From positions 1 through 48,637 of the forward strand of contig JAFRUS010000081.1 in the NCBI GenBank assembly GCA_017438745.1: DNA of 48,637 bases, read 5' to 3'. Under the pieces are notes generated by a model. It did no database searches. It was not told the origin of the DNA and worked only from the letters and a program-made list of their open reading frames with translations. Every line of letters starts with the position of its first letter. Within the stretch, counting starts at the first letter, position 1. Positions 1 through 8,330 of this stretch are shown here, piece after piece. The position numbers and the translations under genes are program-made. This DNA comes from Oscillospiraceae bacterium (GTDB lineage: Bacteria > Bacillota > Clostridia > Oscillospirales > Ruminococcaceae).

Positions 1-1293
1 ATTGAAATGATCCGATGCAACAAATCATTGGCCTATCACAGGTCTCCCTCCACTCGGGGGGAGCGGATTGAAATGATCCGATGCAACAAATCAGTGGCCT
101 ATCACAGGTCTCCCTCCACTCGGGGGGAGCGGATTGAAATTTTTTCAATGATCTTCGTGCATTCGTCACAGTACTGTCTCTCTCCACTCGGAGAGAGCGG
201 ATTGAAATCCTGCAAAGCGAATGAACTGTCCTCCTAAGATCGTCTCTCTCCACTCGGAGAGAGCGGATTGAAATTCTATGACACAGATTGCAAAAGAAAA
301 AGTGCATTGTCTCTCTCCACTCGGAGAGAGTGGATTGAAATTTATGCTTTTTGATCTCAGCTGCAGCGTATCTTAAGGTCTCTCTCCGCTCGGAGAGAGT
401 GGATTGAAATAAAGTTGTTTTCCCTAAGATGCCAAAAGCTCCGGTGTCTCTCTCCACTCGGAGAGAGCGGATTGAAATTTATGCTCCGCCTGTTGCTTAT
501 CAGTTTGGTTCTGGTCTCTCTCCACTCGGAGAGAGCGGATTGAAATAAGAATTGGAATAATCTTTTAGGCGGCAATGATGTCTCTCTCCACTCGGAGAGA
601 GTGGATTGAAATTTGTCTTTGATTTCGTCAAGATTTGTCATAATTAGTCTCTCTCCACTCGGAGAGAGTGGATTGAAATAGCTCGCGCTCGAAATAATCA
701 CGGTCGCGCTCGTCGTCTCTCTCCACTCAGAGAGAGCGGATTGAAAATTGATGAGCCAGATGCCGTTCGGGTTGAGCATCTTGTCTCCCTCTGTCTACTT
801 TGAGGGAGCGGATTGAAAATTCCATGGTATAGTCATCCCGCATGGTTCAAGAAGTCACCCTCTACTCTAGAGGGTGTGGATTGAAATATGTCAGCGTCGT
901 TTATCATTGAAAACGAAAACGTGTCTCCCTCCACTCGGGGGAGCGGATTGAAATTCCCATGTCTTTTCGTATCTTGCTTTTATCTGAGTCTCCCTCCACT
1001 CGGAGGGAGCGGATTGAAATCAGGGTATTTATGATCTTCTCCCTATCATGTTAGTCTCCCTCTGTTGGTAGGGGGAGTGGATTGAAACACCATTTCGTCA
1101 TGGAATGTGGTTGACTGCAGATGTCTCCCCTCAAACGTGGGGGAGTGGATTTAAATTTCCATATGGCAGAGTTTGAGTATATCGTAAATAGGTCTATCAC
1201 CAATTGGTGATAGTGGATTGAAATACTTTGTAGTGGATGCCGGCGCAGGTGTTGACCGTGGTCTCCCTCCACTCGGAGGGAGTGGAATGAAAA
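1..1293 (+). CRISPR. CRISPR array, type I-C-like repeats, 19 complete spacers, left end cut by window
   Basis: The array enters the window inside a repeat (bases 1-8, ATTGAAAT). Repeats start at 42, 108, 176, 242, 309, 378, 446, 514, 580, 647, 715, 783, 854, 923, 988, 1054, 1123, 1192 and 1261. Most are 33 nt; variants are 32 to 37 nt. Each has GTC, a hairpin (usually CTCTCTCC-ACTC-GGAGAGAG), then YGGATTGAAAT. Spacers are 33-36 nt. The ATTGAAAT end matches the 5' handle of type I-C crRNAs, which places the leader to the left, outside the window, and the oldest spacers at the right. Repeats from 715 onward are increasingly degenerate and the last (1261) has a broken GGAATGAAAA end, as expected of the distal end. 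No cas gene lies in the window. Short ORFs across the array are artefacts of the repeats. Confidence 0.98.
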
Positions 1294-1307
1294 CAATGTT
1301 GATATGA

Positions 1308-1390
1308 CCTAAGAATCAAGCAGGCATCCTTTTTTCAGGATGCCTGCAGCTAACCATTTCTGCAAAAGCCAAGGAATTACAGAGCACCTT
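1308..1390 (+). repeat. Intergenic direct repeat, copy 1, with terminator-like hairpin
   Basis: Begins CCTAAGAATCAAGC and contains a 10-bp perfect hairpin at 1320-1347 (GCAGGCATCC / GGATGCCTGC, T-rich loop), then AACCATTTCT and CCAAGGAATTAC. A diverged copy in the same orientation lies at 1743-1840, so the two copies bracket the DUF1653 gene. The hairpin may end transcription coming from the CRISPR array. Confidence 0.75.
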
Positions 1391-1405
1391 GTGGATTCAA
1401 AAACA

Positions 1406-1434
1406 TTGACATGTTATGTTCGATGCGATAAAAT
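1406..1434 (+). promoter_or_regulatory. Promoter of the DUF1653 gene
   Basis: A perfect -35 TTGACA (1406-1411), 17-nt spacer and -10 TAAAAT (1429-1434) stand about 40 nt before the start codon. Confidence 0.75.
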
Positions 1435-1476
1435 TGATTCATCAGATTAAATCCCAAATACATAAGGAGAGTAAAA

Positions 1477-1704
1477 ATGCGAACAATTCAAACTCAGAAA
1501 ATGTACAGACATTTCAAAGGCAATCTGTATTATGTTATCGATGTTGCCGAACATACCGAGACAGGTGAAAAACTTGTCGTGTATAAGGCTCTTTATGCTG
1601 ATTATAAAACGTATGTAAGACCGTATCAAATGTTTCTGTCGGAAGTTGACCATGAGAAGTATCCTGATGTCGAGCAGAAATACAGATTTGAACTTATCGA
1701 GTAG
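1477..1704 (+). CDS. DUF1653 family small protein
   Basis: This 75-residue protein has the DUF1653 pattern: YRHFKGNLYYV near residue 10, then a VVYKALYADY segment and VRPYQMFLSEV, ending in RFELIE. The length is normal for this single-domain family. Its molecular function is not known and no catalytic residues can be named. The ATG at 1477 is preceded by AAGGAGA at good spacing, and a consensus promoter lies just upstream. It is a single-gene unit between two copies of an intergenic repeat, immediately after the CRISPR array. A long opposite-strand ORF here (1447-1719) is only its shadow. Family assignment is confident from the motif pattern; cellular role is unknown. Confidence 0.88.
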   Translation: MRTIQTQKMYRHFKGNLYYVIDVAEHTETGEKLVVYKALYADYKTYVRPYQMFLSEVDHEKYPDVEQKYRFELIE

Positions 1705-1742
1705 CAGGTGTATGGACATTGACGCAATGTAATGAAAAATCG

Positions 1743-1840
1743 CCTAAGAATAAAGCGGGTATCCGAAAGGATGCCTGCGGTTAAAATTAGCTGCCTTCGG
1801 CAGCTCACCATTTCTAAGCCAAGGAATTATCGAGTGCCTC
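1743..1840 (+). repeat. Intergenic direct repeat, copy 2, with two hairpins
   Basis: It matches copy 1 at 1308-1390 in order (CCTAAGAATAAAGC, hairpin ending GGATGCCTGC, ACCATTTCT, AAGCCAAGGAATTA). It carries an extra hairpin AGCTGCC-TTCG-GGCAGCT (about 1789-1805) followed by CACC. The same small hairpin-plus-CACC recurs at 31431, 34724 and 35201 after GH9 genes and the small ORF. Confidence 0.7.
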
Positions 1841-1851
1841 TGACAAATATA

Positions 1852-1880
1852 TTGAATCCTTTTTGTTTTCATGGTATAAT
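1852..1880 (+). promoter_or_regulatory. Promoter of the AAA-ATPase-like gene
   Basis: TTGAAT (1852-1857), 17 nt, TATAAT (1875-1880), about 38 nt before the GTG start at 1919. Confidence 0.7.
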
Positions 1881-1918
1881 TTTAATGTATATATGTTTTT
1901 AAGTCAGGAGGGAATGCT

Positions 1919-3607
1919 GTGCGTAAGAAGACTATTCCGGTCGGGGTAGAGAATTTTGCAATGATCCGTGAGAAGGACAGTTACTATGTGGATAAGACAG
2001 AACTTATTTATGAACTTGTTCATGATACGGACAATGCTGTAACTCTGTTCACCAGACCGCGCCGTTTTGGTAAGACGCTTACCATGAGCATGCTGGACAC
2101 TTTTTTCAATATTCAGCGCAGTGACGGAGAAAAGCTTTTTGAAGGTCTTGATATTTCGAAGCATTCTGAATTCTGCAGGGAATATATGAACCAGTATCCT
2201 GTTATTTTTCTTTCTTTAAAAGATACTGACGGACTGAACTTTAAATCTGCGTTTGAAATGCTGAGATCTGCAATTGCTGATTTCTGCAAGCGCCTTGTTA
2301 TCAGTGATAAATTTGAACCGGTGGATCCTGATGATAAAAAAATATTTGCAAAACTGAAAGCGGAAGAAGGAACGGTTTCTGATATAAAGAATTCCCTCAA
2401 AAACCTTATGCGTATGATGTATTCCGTGTACGGTAAACAGGTTATCCTTCTGATAGATGAGTATGATGTTCCGCTTGCAAAGGCACATCATAACGGTTAT
2501 TATAACCAGATGGTTGATCTTATCAGAGGGCTCATGAGTACGTCGCTTAAAACTAATCCTTATCTGAAATTTGCGGTGATAACAGGATGTCTGCGTATTC
2601 CAAAGGAGAGTATTTTCACAGGGGTGAATAATTTTGCCTCATATTCTGTTATGGATGAATATTTTTCTGATTATTTTGGTTTTACGCAGAATGAAGTTGA
2701 AGATATTCTTGAATATTACGAGCTCTCTGACAAGATGGAAACAGCAAAGGAATGGTACGACGGATATCTTTTCGGCACATCTGAAATATACTGTCCGTGG
2801 GATGTTATTTATTTCGTTCGTGATCTGCTGAAAAATCCGAACAGGAAGCCAAAGAATTACTGGGAAAATACCAGCAGCAACAGTGAGATCAGTTCCTTTT
2901 TTGATATTCCTGACTGTGATCCCTCAGATAAATTTGAGGTGCTGCTGAACGGCGGATCGATTTCTGAAAATATCACGGATGCACTTACATATACTCAGAT
3001 CCACGATTCTGAAAGCAATCTGTGGAGCGTGCTTCTGATGACCGGATATTTAACACCGGTCAATCCGGATCAGGATGATTCGGGTTTAACTGAACTGCGT
3101 ATTCCTAACAGGGAAATAGCTTCGATCTTTAAAACTGCAGTTGTGGAGCAGTTCAACAAAACACTGAGCGAAACTCAGATCACCGATATGATGAATGCGC
3201 TGTGGAACGGAAATGAGGAACTGGCAAGTGAAATTATTTCGGATATTCTGTGGCATACGATCAGCTATTTCAACTACAGTGAAGATTTCTATCAGGCGTT
3301 TCTTGCGGGAATTTTCAGAGGCCGCAGCGGCGGAAATGAAGTTAAAACGGATGATGAGCAGGGAATCGGCAGATCAGATATTGATTACCGGGACAAGCGA
3401 AACAGACGTGCGATGATCATTGAAACCAAGTGTTCTGACAGTAAAAAGGATATGGAACGTGACTGTGAGAAAGCTATTGTTCAGATAAAAGAGAAAGAAT
3501 ACGCAAAAGACCTTGACGGATATAAAAAGGTCATGAGGTATGGAATTTCATTTTATAAAAAACAGGCAATGGTGAAACTTGACAGAAGCGAAGAATCTGA
3601 AATATGA
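1919..3607 (+). CDS. AAA-ATPase-like / PD-(D/E)XK nuclease-superfamily protein
   Basis: This 562-residue protein has the two-part architecture of the large AAA-ATPase_like (PF09820) plus PDDEXK_9 family. The N-terminus (PVGVENFAMIREKDSYYVDKT) leads to a Walker A-like TRPRRFGKTLTMS near residues 45-57 and a Walker B-like VILLIDEYDVPL near 175-186. The C-terminal domain has GRSDID and IIETK near residues 482-503, the Asp and Glu-x-Lys of a PD-(D/E)XK fold, and ends in the family's usual QIKEKEYAKDL and YGISFYKK strands. These genes are abundant in gut and rumen Firmicutes and Bacteroidetes. Their role is not established; a mobile or defence function is often suspected. The start is GTG at 1919, preceded by AGGAGG. 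A remnant of another family member lies at 43324-43458. It is cytoplasmic, with no signal peptide or membrane segment. Confidence 0.88.
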   Translation: MRKKTIPVGVENFAMIREKDSYYVDKTELIYELVHDTDNAVTLFTRPRRFGKTLTMSMLDTFFNIQRSDGEKLFEGLDISKHSEFCREYMNQYPVIFLSLKDTDGLNFKSAFEMLRSAIADFCKRLVISDKFEPVDPDDKKIFAKLKAEEGTVSDIKNSLKNLMRMMYSVYGKQVILLIDEYDVPLAKAHHNGYYNQMVDLIRGLMSTSLKTNPYLKFAVITGCLRIPKESIFTGVNNFASYSVMDEYFSDYFGFTQNEVEDILEYYELSDKMETAKEWYDGYLFGTSEIYCPWDVIYFVRDLLKNPNRKPKNYWENTSSNSEISSFFDIPDCDPSDKFEVLLNGGSISENITDALTYTQIHDSESNLWSVLLMTGYLTPVNPDQDDSGLTELRIPNREIASIFKTAVVEQFNKTLSETQITDMMNALWNGNEELASEIISDILWHTISYFNYSEDFYQAFLAGIFRGRSGGNEVKTDDEQGIGRSDIDYRDKRNRRAMIIETKCSDSKKDMERDCEKAIVQIKEKEYAKDLDGYKKVMRYGISFYKKQAMVKLDRSEESEI

Positions 3608-3652
3608 AAAACTATCGGTTTGCAGCTGATGAACATAAACAGCGTAACAACA

Positions 3653-3689
3653 AAAACCGCACTGATCCGTGACAGATCAGTGCGGTTTT
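3653..3689. terminator. Bidirectional intrinsic terminator
   Basis: Perfect 15-bp stem (AAAACCGCACTGATC / GATCAGTGCGGTTTT) with a 7-nt loop. The A-run on one side and T-run on the other let it end both the ATPase gene and the convergent LRR gene. Confidence 0.9.
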
Positions 3690-3706
3690 GATATATATTC
3701 TTCTTA

Positions 3707-5749
3707 TTATTTCTTTGCTTTCTTATTCTTCTTCACTGCAGAGGAGATGAGCTTTATGATCACACCGATGATACCGAGCCCTAGGACGCCGGAGCCGAGG
3801 TAGATGATTCTTTTATCGAAGTTGGTGTAACCAACTGTTGCGGCTTCTGTAACAGTTTCGATACCGCAGTCTTCTGCGTACTGTTCAGCAACGGAATCTT
3901 TGTCAACGTACATTCTGAAGCTGCTTACCAGTGAATAAGCCTTCTGGGTGTTGCCGTTTTCATCCTGGTATTTTTCAGGATTCTCGTGTATCTTTTCTGC
4001 AAGTTCATCGTCGTAGTCGTATCCGAAAGCATATTCGCCGATCGAGCTGAGCTGGTCGTAAACGCGGACGCTTTTGAGTGACGGACAGCCGAGGAAAGCA
4101 CAGTAGCCGACATCTTTGAGGTTCTCTGAGAATTTTACGTTTTTAAGTGAAAGGCATCCGTCAAAGGCGTAGTCGCCTACAGCTTCAACTGATGAAAGGT
4201 CGATGTCCTGAACTTGTTTATTGTAGCAGAAAGCATACATTGCAACAGCTTTTACTGATGAAGGAAGTTTTATTTCTTTTTCTTCCTTTGCCTGCGGGCA
4301 GATAAGAGCAACGGACTTGTCCTTGTTGTAAAGTATACCGTCTTCTGATGAATATTTCTCATTGCCGTCTTTAACATTTATGTTTTTAAGTTTTGGGCAG
4401 TTTACGAACGGTTCATCAGTATCGAATTCTTCAAAACTTGCCGGAAGTGTAATGCTTACAAGATAATTGGCGAATACATCTTCGCCGATTCTCTTAACAC
4501 CTTCAGGAAGAGTGATATCTTTTGAAGTACATCCCTGGAAAGCGTTTTTGTAGATAGATGTTATTACATGTCCGTCAATCTCATCAGGGACAACGAGTGT
4601 ATCTTCAGCCGAGTCGCAGAGCACAAGTATGGTGTCATCGCCGTCAACGGCATAAATATAATCGCCGAATGACTTCATATCCAGGTTGCTGATATTGATA
4701 GTTGATTCATATTCCTCGGCAGTCATGAAGGTGAAATTATTCTTGTATCCGTAGTCGCTGTCAGCATCTGAGCAGTATGCCTGTGCCTGGGTGTTCGGAG
4801 TACCGATGACAGTAAATCCTTTGACCGGAGTTTCTTCGTCAGAGTAACCCAAAGCGGTGTAGCCGATGTCTGTAACAGAAGCAGGAATTACTATCTTTGT
4901 CATTGCGGTACCCATGAAAGCTGCCTGACCTATATTGGTAAGAGACTCAGGTAGATCAATGTCTTCAAGCGCCGAACAGTTCATGAAAGCACCGATTTCG
5001 ATTTTATCAAGTGTTTCAGGTAAGGAAACATCTGTAAGAACCGAAGATGCAGCGAAGATCATAGGCGGAAGTACTGTGATGCTTGTTTCACTCAGATCAG
5101 CTGATTTGAGTGAATTCATTGAATTAAAGCAGTGACGTTCGAGTTCTTTTACACACGCCGGAACTTTTATGGTTTCAATTTTGCTTTCGTAGAAAGCGGC
5201 GATTCCGATGGTTTCGGTTCCCTCAGGAATAGTATATGAAGTTTTTTGAGAAGCTGCCGGAAAAGCAATTAGCTTTTTTTTGTCCTTTGAAAAAAGTACG
5301 TTGTCTACTGTACAGAATGATTTGCTTCCTTCCTCAACCTCGAATTCTTCCAGAAGAATACATGAAGCAAAAGGGTTTTCAGAAAGATCGTAATCCACTC
5401 CGGCAGGAATGATCATCTTCTTTGCATTGAGTTCGAGAAATGCGCCTCCGTCGATATGTGATACTTTCTTTCCGTCGATCACTACAGGGAGAGTGAAAGT
5501 TTCACCGCCGTGTCCGCAGCTGAGAACAGATATTGTTCCGTCTTCCTTTGTAACGTATTTATAGTCGCCGCTTGTAACGATATCATCGTCGCTGATGGTT
5601 TCCTTGCCGATAACATTTCCGTCGTCATCGATCATAACGTAGGAATCTTCATCAGTTTCCTCAGCAAATGCTGTAAATGGCGGTACTGCAGCAGCCAGAG
5701 CAATAAGCAGTCCGGCAGCAAATGCGGCTGATTTCTTGTAGTAATTCAT
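3707..5749 (-). CDS. BspA-type leucine-rich-repeat surface protein with C-terminal membrane anchor
   Basis: This 680-residue protein begins with a signal peptide (MNYYKKSAAFAAGLLIALAAA..., cleavage likely after TAFA near residue 29). The body is made of LRR_5/BspA-like repeats of the type 'FxxCxSLKxVxLPxSLxxIGxxAF', in two blocks (about residues 85-320 and 385-620) separated by a non-repeat stretch. The C-terminus has one hydrophobic span (YLGSGVLGLGIIGVIIKLI) and a Lys-rich tail, so the protein should be held in the membrane facing outward. There is no dockerin or sortase motif. BspA-type repeats usually mediate binding to surfaces or other proteins; the ligand here cannot be told. The start follows GTGAGG, and a promoter lies at 5920-5948. 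Confidence 0.88.
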   Translation of the reverse strand: MNYYKKSAAFAAGLLIALAAAVPPFTAFAEETDEDSYVMIDDDGNVIGKETISDDDIVTSGDYKYVTKEDGTISVLSCGHGGETFTLPVVIDGKKVSHIDGGAFLELNAKKMIIPAGVDYDLSENPFASCILLEEFEVEEGSKSFCTVDNVLFSKDKKKLIAFPAASQKTSYTIPEGTETIGIAAFYESKIETIKVPACVKELERHCFNSMNSLKSADLSETSITVLPPMIFAASSVLTDVSLPETLDKIEIGAFMNCSALEDIDLPESLTNIGQAAFMGTAMTKIVIPASVTDIGYTALGYSDEETPVKGFTVIGTPNTQAQAYCSDADSDYGYKNNFTFMTAEEYESTINISNLDMKSFGDYIYAVDGDDTILVLCDSAEDTLVVPDEIDGHVITSIYKNAFQGCTSKDITLPEGVKRIGEDVFANYLVSITLPASFEEFDTDEPFVNCPKLKNINVKDGNEKYSSEDGILYNKDKSVALICPQAKEEKEIKLPSSVKAVAMYAFCYNKQVQDIDLSSVEAVGDYAFDGCLSLKNVKFSENLKDVGYCAFLGCPSLKSVRVYDQLSSIGEYAFGYDYDDELAEKIHENPEKYQDENGNTQKAYSLVSSFRMYVDKDSVAEQYAEDCGIETVTEAATVGYTNFDKRIIYLGSGVLGLGIIGVIIKLISSAVKKNKKAKK

Positions 5750-5919
5750 TTTTTTAAAACCTCACTTACCGGTTAGTCCGGTATAAATTTATATATAAGA
5801 TCTGTTTACGCAGAAAGAGCCGTGTGCCTTTCCGCAGCTGAACGATCAGCATTTTTCATGATAAAACGGCTTAACCGTTATCTATAGTAAACGAATAAAT
5901 TTATTTTTGCGCCCAATAT

Positions 5920-5948
5920 ATTATATCATGTACAGGAAATCAATGCAA
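5920..5948 (-). promoter_or_regulatory. Promoter of the LRR surface protein
   Basis: Read on the minus strand: TTGCAT, 17 nt, TATAAT, giving a leader of roughly 165 nt before the start at 5749. Confidence 0.65.
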
Positions 5949-6008
5949 TGGATTTCACGCAGTTTTCAACATTGCAGTGAAGCTTTAAGGAGAAGTCATA
6001 TCCGGACA

Positions 6009-6044
6009 TAAAAAAGTGAACGCCGGAAAACTCTGACGTTCACT
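6009..6044 (-). terminator. Terminator of the two-component operon
   Basis: On the minus strand, AGTGAACG ... CGTTCACT forms an 8-bp stem followed by a T-run (6009-6014). The arms share the AGTGAACG core of the palindromes near 15600. Confidence 0.75.
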
Positions 6045-6077
6045 CTGAATTTTAATGTTTTTATTTGTGCTTTACCG

Positions 6078-8324
6078 TTACAGCACCACAACAAATGAAA
6101 TAATATCGTGGTTATAGTTTACGTTTATCGAGCCGCCGTGGGCTTCGGCTATGGACTGGGCTATGTTGAGTCCGAGGCCGTTGCCTCCGGTGCCGCTGTT
6201 TCGGGACGGATCAACACGGTAGAAGCGGTCGAAGAGCTTCGAGATGTTTTCCTCGGTCATGTTTTCACAGCGGTTTGAAACGCAGACTTTGATGCGGTTC
6301 TGGTTGTTTCTGAACATGGATACCGAGATCTGCGAACCGATAATCGAATATTTGATCGCATTGTCGATAAGAATGGTTATGAGCTGTTTGATGCGGTCCT
6401 CGTCGCCGAAATATTTAAGTTTCGGTGAGATATCTGCAATAAGCTCACGTTCAGCTTCGAAAGCAAGTGCTTCAAAGTTAAGGCATACACCTGATACGGT
6501 GTTCGATATGTCGAATTCACTACGCTCCATGCGTATCTCGTTCGAGTCGGATTTTGCAATGTAGAGAAGTTCGGTTACCAGCTTTGACATTCTTGCGGTC
6601 TCCGAACGGATGTATTTCAGCCAGCGTTCCTGGTCGCGTATCGTATCGTTCGGATTTGAAAGAACAACGTCGGCATTTGTTGCGATGACAGTCAGCGGAG
6701 TCTTGAGCTCGTGTGATGCATCGGCGATGAACTGCTTCTGCTTGTTCCATGCCACCTCGATAGGAGTGATGGCCCAGTTTGCAAGGAAGAGACTGAATAT
6801 GAATACGATGATAAGTCCTGCACATCCGATGATGATGAATGATATCATAAGACGGTGAAGTGTGGAGAGCTCGATGGAACGGTCGAGAAGGACCAGTGTT
6901 TTGCCGTTCCCGTTACTGTTTTCACTCATCTTGTAGCGGCAGTAGATGGTGCCGATTGTACATTTTCCGCTTGTGCTTTCATCGTTTACTATTTTGAGTA
7001 TCTGATCACGTACCTGTTCGGTGAAGGCTTTTTCATCGGCGATGGTGTCATCCTCATAACGCAGGAAGTTCTGCATTGAAAGGTTCTTTATTTCACCGCC
7101 GCGGCTTATGTCAGCAAGAATGTGTGAACGGACAAGGTTACCGTTATATTTTGCCGACATGTACGGAGGTTCTTCTTCATGTGGCTTTTCAGGAGGTTCG
7201 TGTGTGGCAGGCGGGAGCATTGTCTTTCCGGCGTCCGTTGCTTCTGTGCTTTCAGCAGATGTTTCAGCTTCTGTCTGTGCTTCCGTTTCAGCCTGGGTGG
7301 TCTGTTCCTCCTGCGGTACAGACGGAGTTGGCTGAGGAACTTCTTCATGCTGCTGAGGTTCAGGCTCACGCTGATCTTCAGGAGGAGAAGATGGCTGTTC
7401 TTCCGGCGAAGGAGAAGGTGAAGGAGAAGGGGAAGGAGAAGGATTCTCCCAGCCGGCCCACGGATTCTGACCGTTAGCCCACGGGTTGTTAGGATCTTCC
7501 CACGGATTCTGACCGTTAGCCCACGGGTTGTTAGGATCAGTCCACGGATCCTGACCGTTAGCCCACGGGTTGTTAGGATCAGCCCATGGATTGTAGTTAG
7601 GGTCACCCCATGGTCCCCACCAGGCCCACGGGTCCTGATTTTCACCCTGACCGTTCTGATCATTGTTCTGCTGACCGCCGTTTTGCTGACCGCCGTTTTG
7701 CTGACCGCCGTTCTGCTGACCGCCGTTCTGCTGGCCGCTGTTCTGCTGATCACCGTTCTGCTGCCCGCTGTTCGGGTCGCCGCCCCACCACTGCTGTCCG
7801 CTTCCGTCCCACTGGCCCCACTGGCCGCCGCCCCACCAGGCAGCCCACGGATCTTCGCCTTCATAAGCTTTTCCGTAGTTGTACGGCGCTACTTCATGCC
7901 GCGGCTTTGGTTTCTCGTTCTGCTTTTCAGTTCCTTCTTCCGGCGTCACAGTTTCTTCTTCAGGAAGTTCAATATTATCGAGCTTTATAAGCTGTATGCC
8001 CGGTTCGTCGCTGACTGCAAGCCATGTGAGATCATCAGGCAGAGGCAGCAGATCCAGCGCAGCCGTTTTTGTTCCGGTGACCGGCGGAGCTTTTTTTGAA
8101 GGATCTTCTCCCTGAGGCGGCTTTTTTCCACCGCCCGGTTCGGATCGTTCCTGTTCTTCAAGCACATTCTGATGGTTTTCAATAAGCATATCCATTGTCT
8201 CGTTAGATACTTTGATCTCAGAGTTTGCCATCAGTAAATAGATAGCACTCAGTGTTGCGAACAGTACGAATGTGAGAATCAGCATGTTCACGAGAATGAA
8301 TCTGATTTTAAGTTTTTTGATCAT
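6078..8324 (-). CDS. Sensor histidine kinase with long Trp/Gln/Asn/Pro-rich extracellular region
   Basis: This 748-residue membrane kinase autophosphorylates and passes phosphate to the regulator encoded just upstream (6-nt gap). A first membrane span lies at about residues 8-32 and a second at about 492-518. The HisKA motif DASHELKTPL places the phospho-acceptor at His538. The ATPase domain shows the N-box (IDNAIKYS) and G-box (NGLGLNIAQ). Between the spans lie about 460 residues, mostly low complexity: Trp/Gly segments, six or seven QQNGG units (about 185-218), three 14-residue units containing NPWANGQ (about 247-289), a PSPSPS run (about 292-306) and a Glu/Thr/Pro stretch. A short ordered part (about 395-490) precedes span 2. 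No HAMP is clearly recognisable. AGGAAAG precedes the ATG. Kinase assignment is certain; the signal sensed is unknown, and a cell-wall or polymer-contact sensor is only a guess. Confidence 0.95.
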   Translation of the reverse strand: MIKKLKIRFILVNMLILTFVLFATLSAIYLLMANSEIKVSNETMDMLIENHQNVLEEQERSEPGGGKKPPQGEDPSKKAPPVTGTKTAALDLLPLPDDLTWLAVSDEPGIQLIKLDNIELPEEETVTPEEGTEKQNEKPKPRHEVAPYNYGKAYEGEDPWAAWWGGGQWGQWDGSGQQWWGGDPNSGQQNGDQQNSGQQNGGQQNGGQQNGGQQNGGQQNNDQNGQGENQDPWAWWGPWGDPNYNPWADPNNPWANGQDPWTDPNNPWANGQNPWEDPNNPWANGQNPWAGWENPSPSPSPSPSPSPEEQPSSPPEDQREPEPQQHEEVPQPTPSVPQEEQTTQAETEAQTEAETSAESTEATDAGKTMLPPATHEPPEKPHEEEPPYMSAKYNGNLVRSHILADISRGGEIKNLSMQNFLRYEDDTIADEKAFTEQVRDQILKIVNDESTSGKCTIGTIYCRYKMSENSNGNGKTLVLLDRSIELSTLHRLMISFIIIGCAGLIIVFIFSLFLANWAITPIEVAWNKQKQFIADASHELKTPLTVIATNADVVLSNPNDTIRDQERWLKYIRSETARMSKLVTELLYIAKSDSNEIRMERSEFDISNTVSGVCLNFEALAFEAERELIADISPKLKYFGDEDRIKQLITILIDNAIKYSIIGSQISVSMFRNNQNRIKVCVSNRCENMTEENISKLFDRFYRVDPSRNSGTGGNGLGLNIAQSIAEAHGGSINVNYNHDIISFVVVL
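7459..7584 (-). repeat. 42-bp tandem repeat, three units, inside the histidine kinase gene
   Basis: Units 7459-7500, 7501-7542 and 7543-7584 differ at only a few positions, and a decayed fourth unit follows. Each encodes 14 residues including NPWANGQ. The unit length is a multiple of 3, so copy-number change would keep the frame. Confidence 0.9.
7671..7770 (-). repeat. 15-bp tandem repeat encoding QQNGG-type units
   Basis: Four nearly identical units (7671-7730, CTGACCGCCGTTNTG) followed by diverged ones to about 7770. They lie in the extracellular part of the histidine kinase and keep its frame. Confidence 0.88.
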
Positions 8325-8330
8325 TTAACA

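Larger units (their letters stand above)
5750..6077. other. Intergenic region between LRR gene and histidine kinase
   Basis: 328 bp holding the LRR promoter and a leader of about 165 nt (with a small AACGG/CCGTT hairpin), a degenerate copy of the ATAGTAAACG palindrome family near 5884-5910, and the kinase terminator at 6015-6044. No gene is seen. Confidence 0.7.

Noticed and set aside
7..1296. Short ORFs on both strands with repeated SLSEWRET- or SPSTRGER-like peptides
   Set aside because: They are read-through of CRISPR repeats in successive frames; no ribosome site, and the peptide repeats follow the 66-70 nt array period.
7106..7864. 252-residue Arg/Thr-rich minus-strand ORF, and several plus-strand ORFs over the same DNA
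   Set aside because: They are shadows of the low-complexity region of the histidine kinase in other frames.
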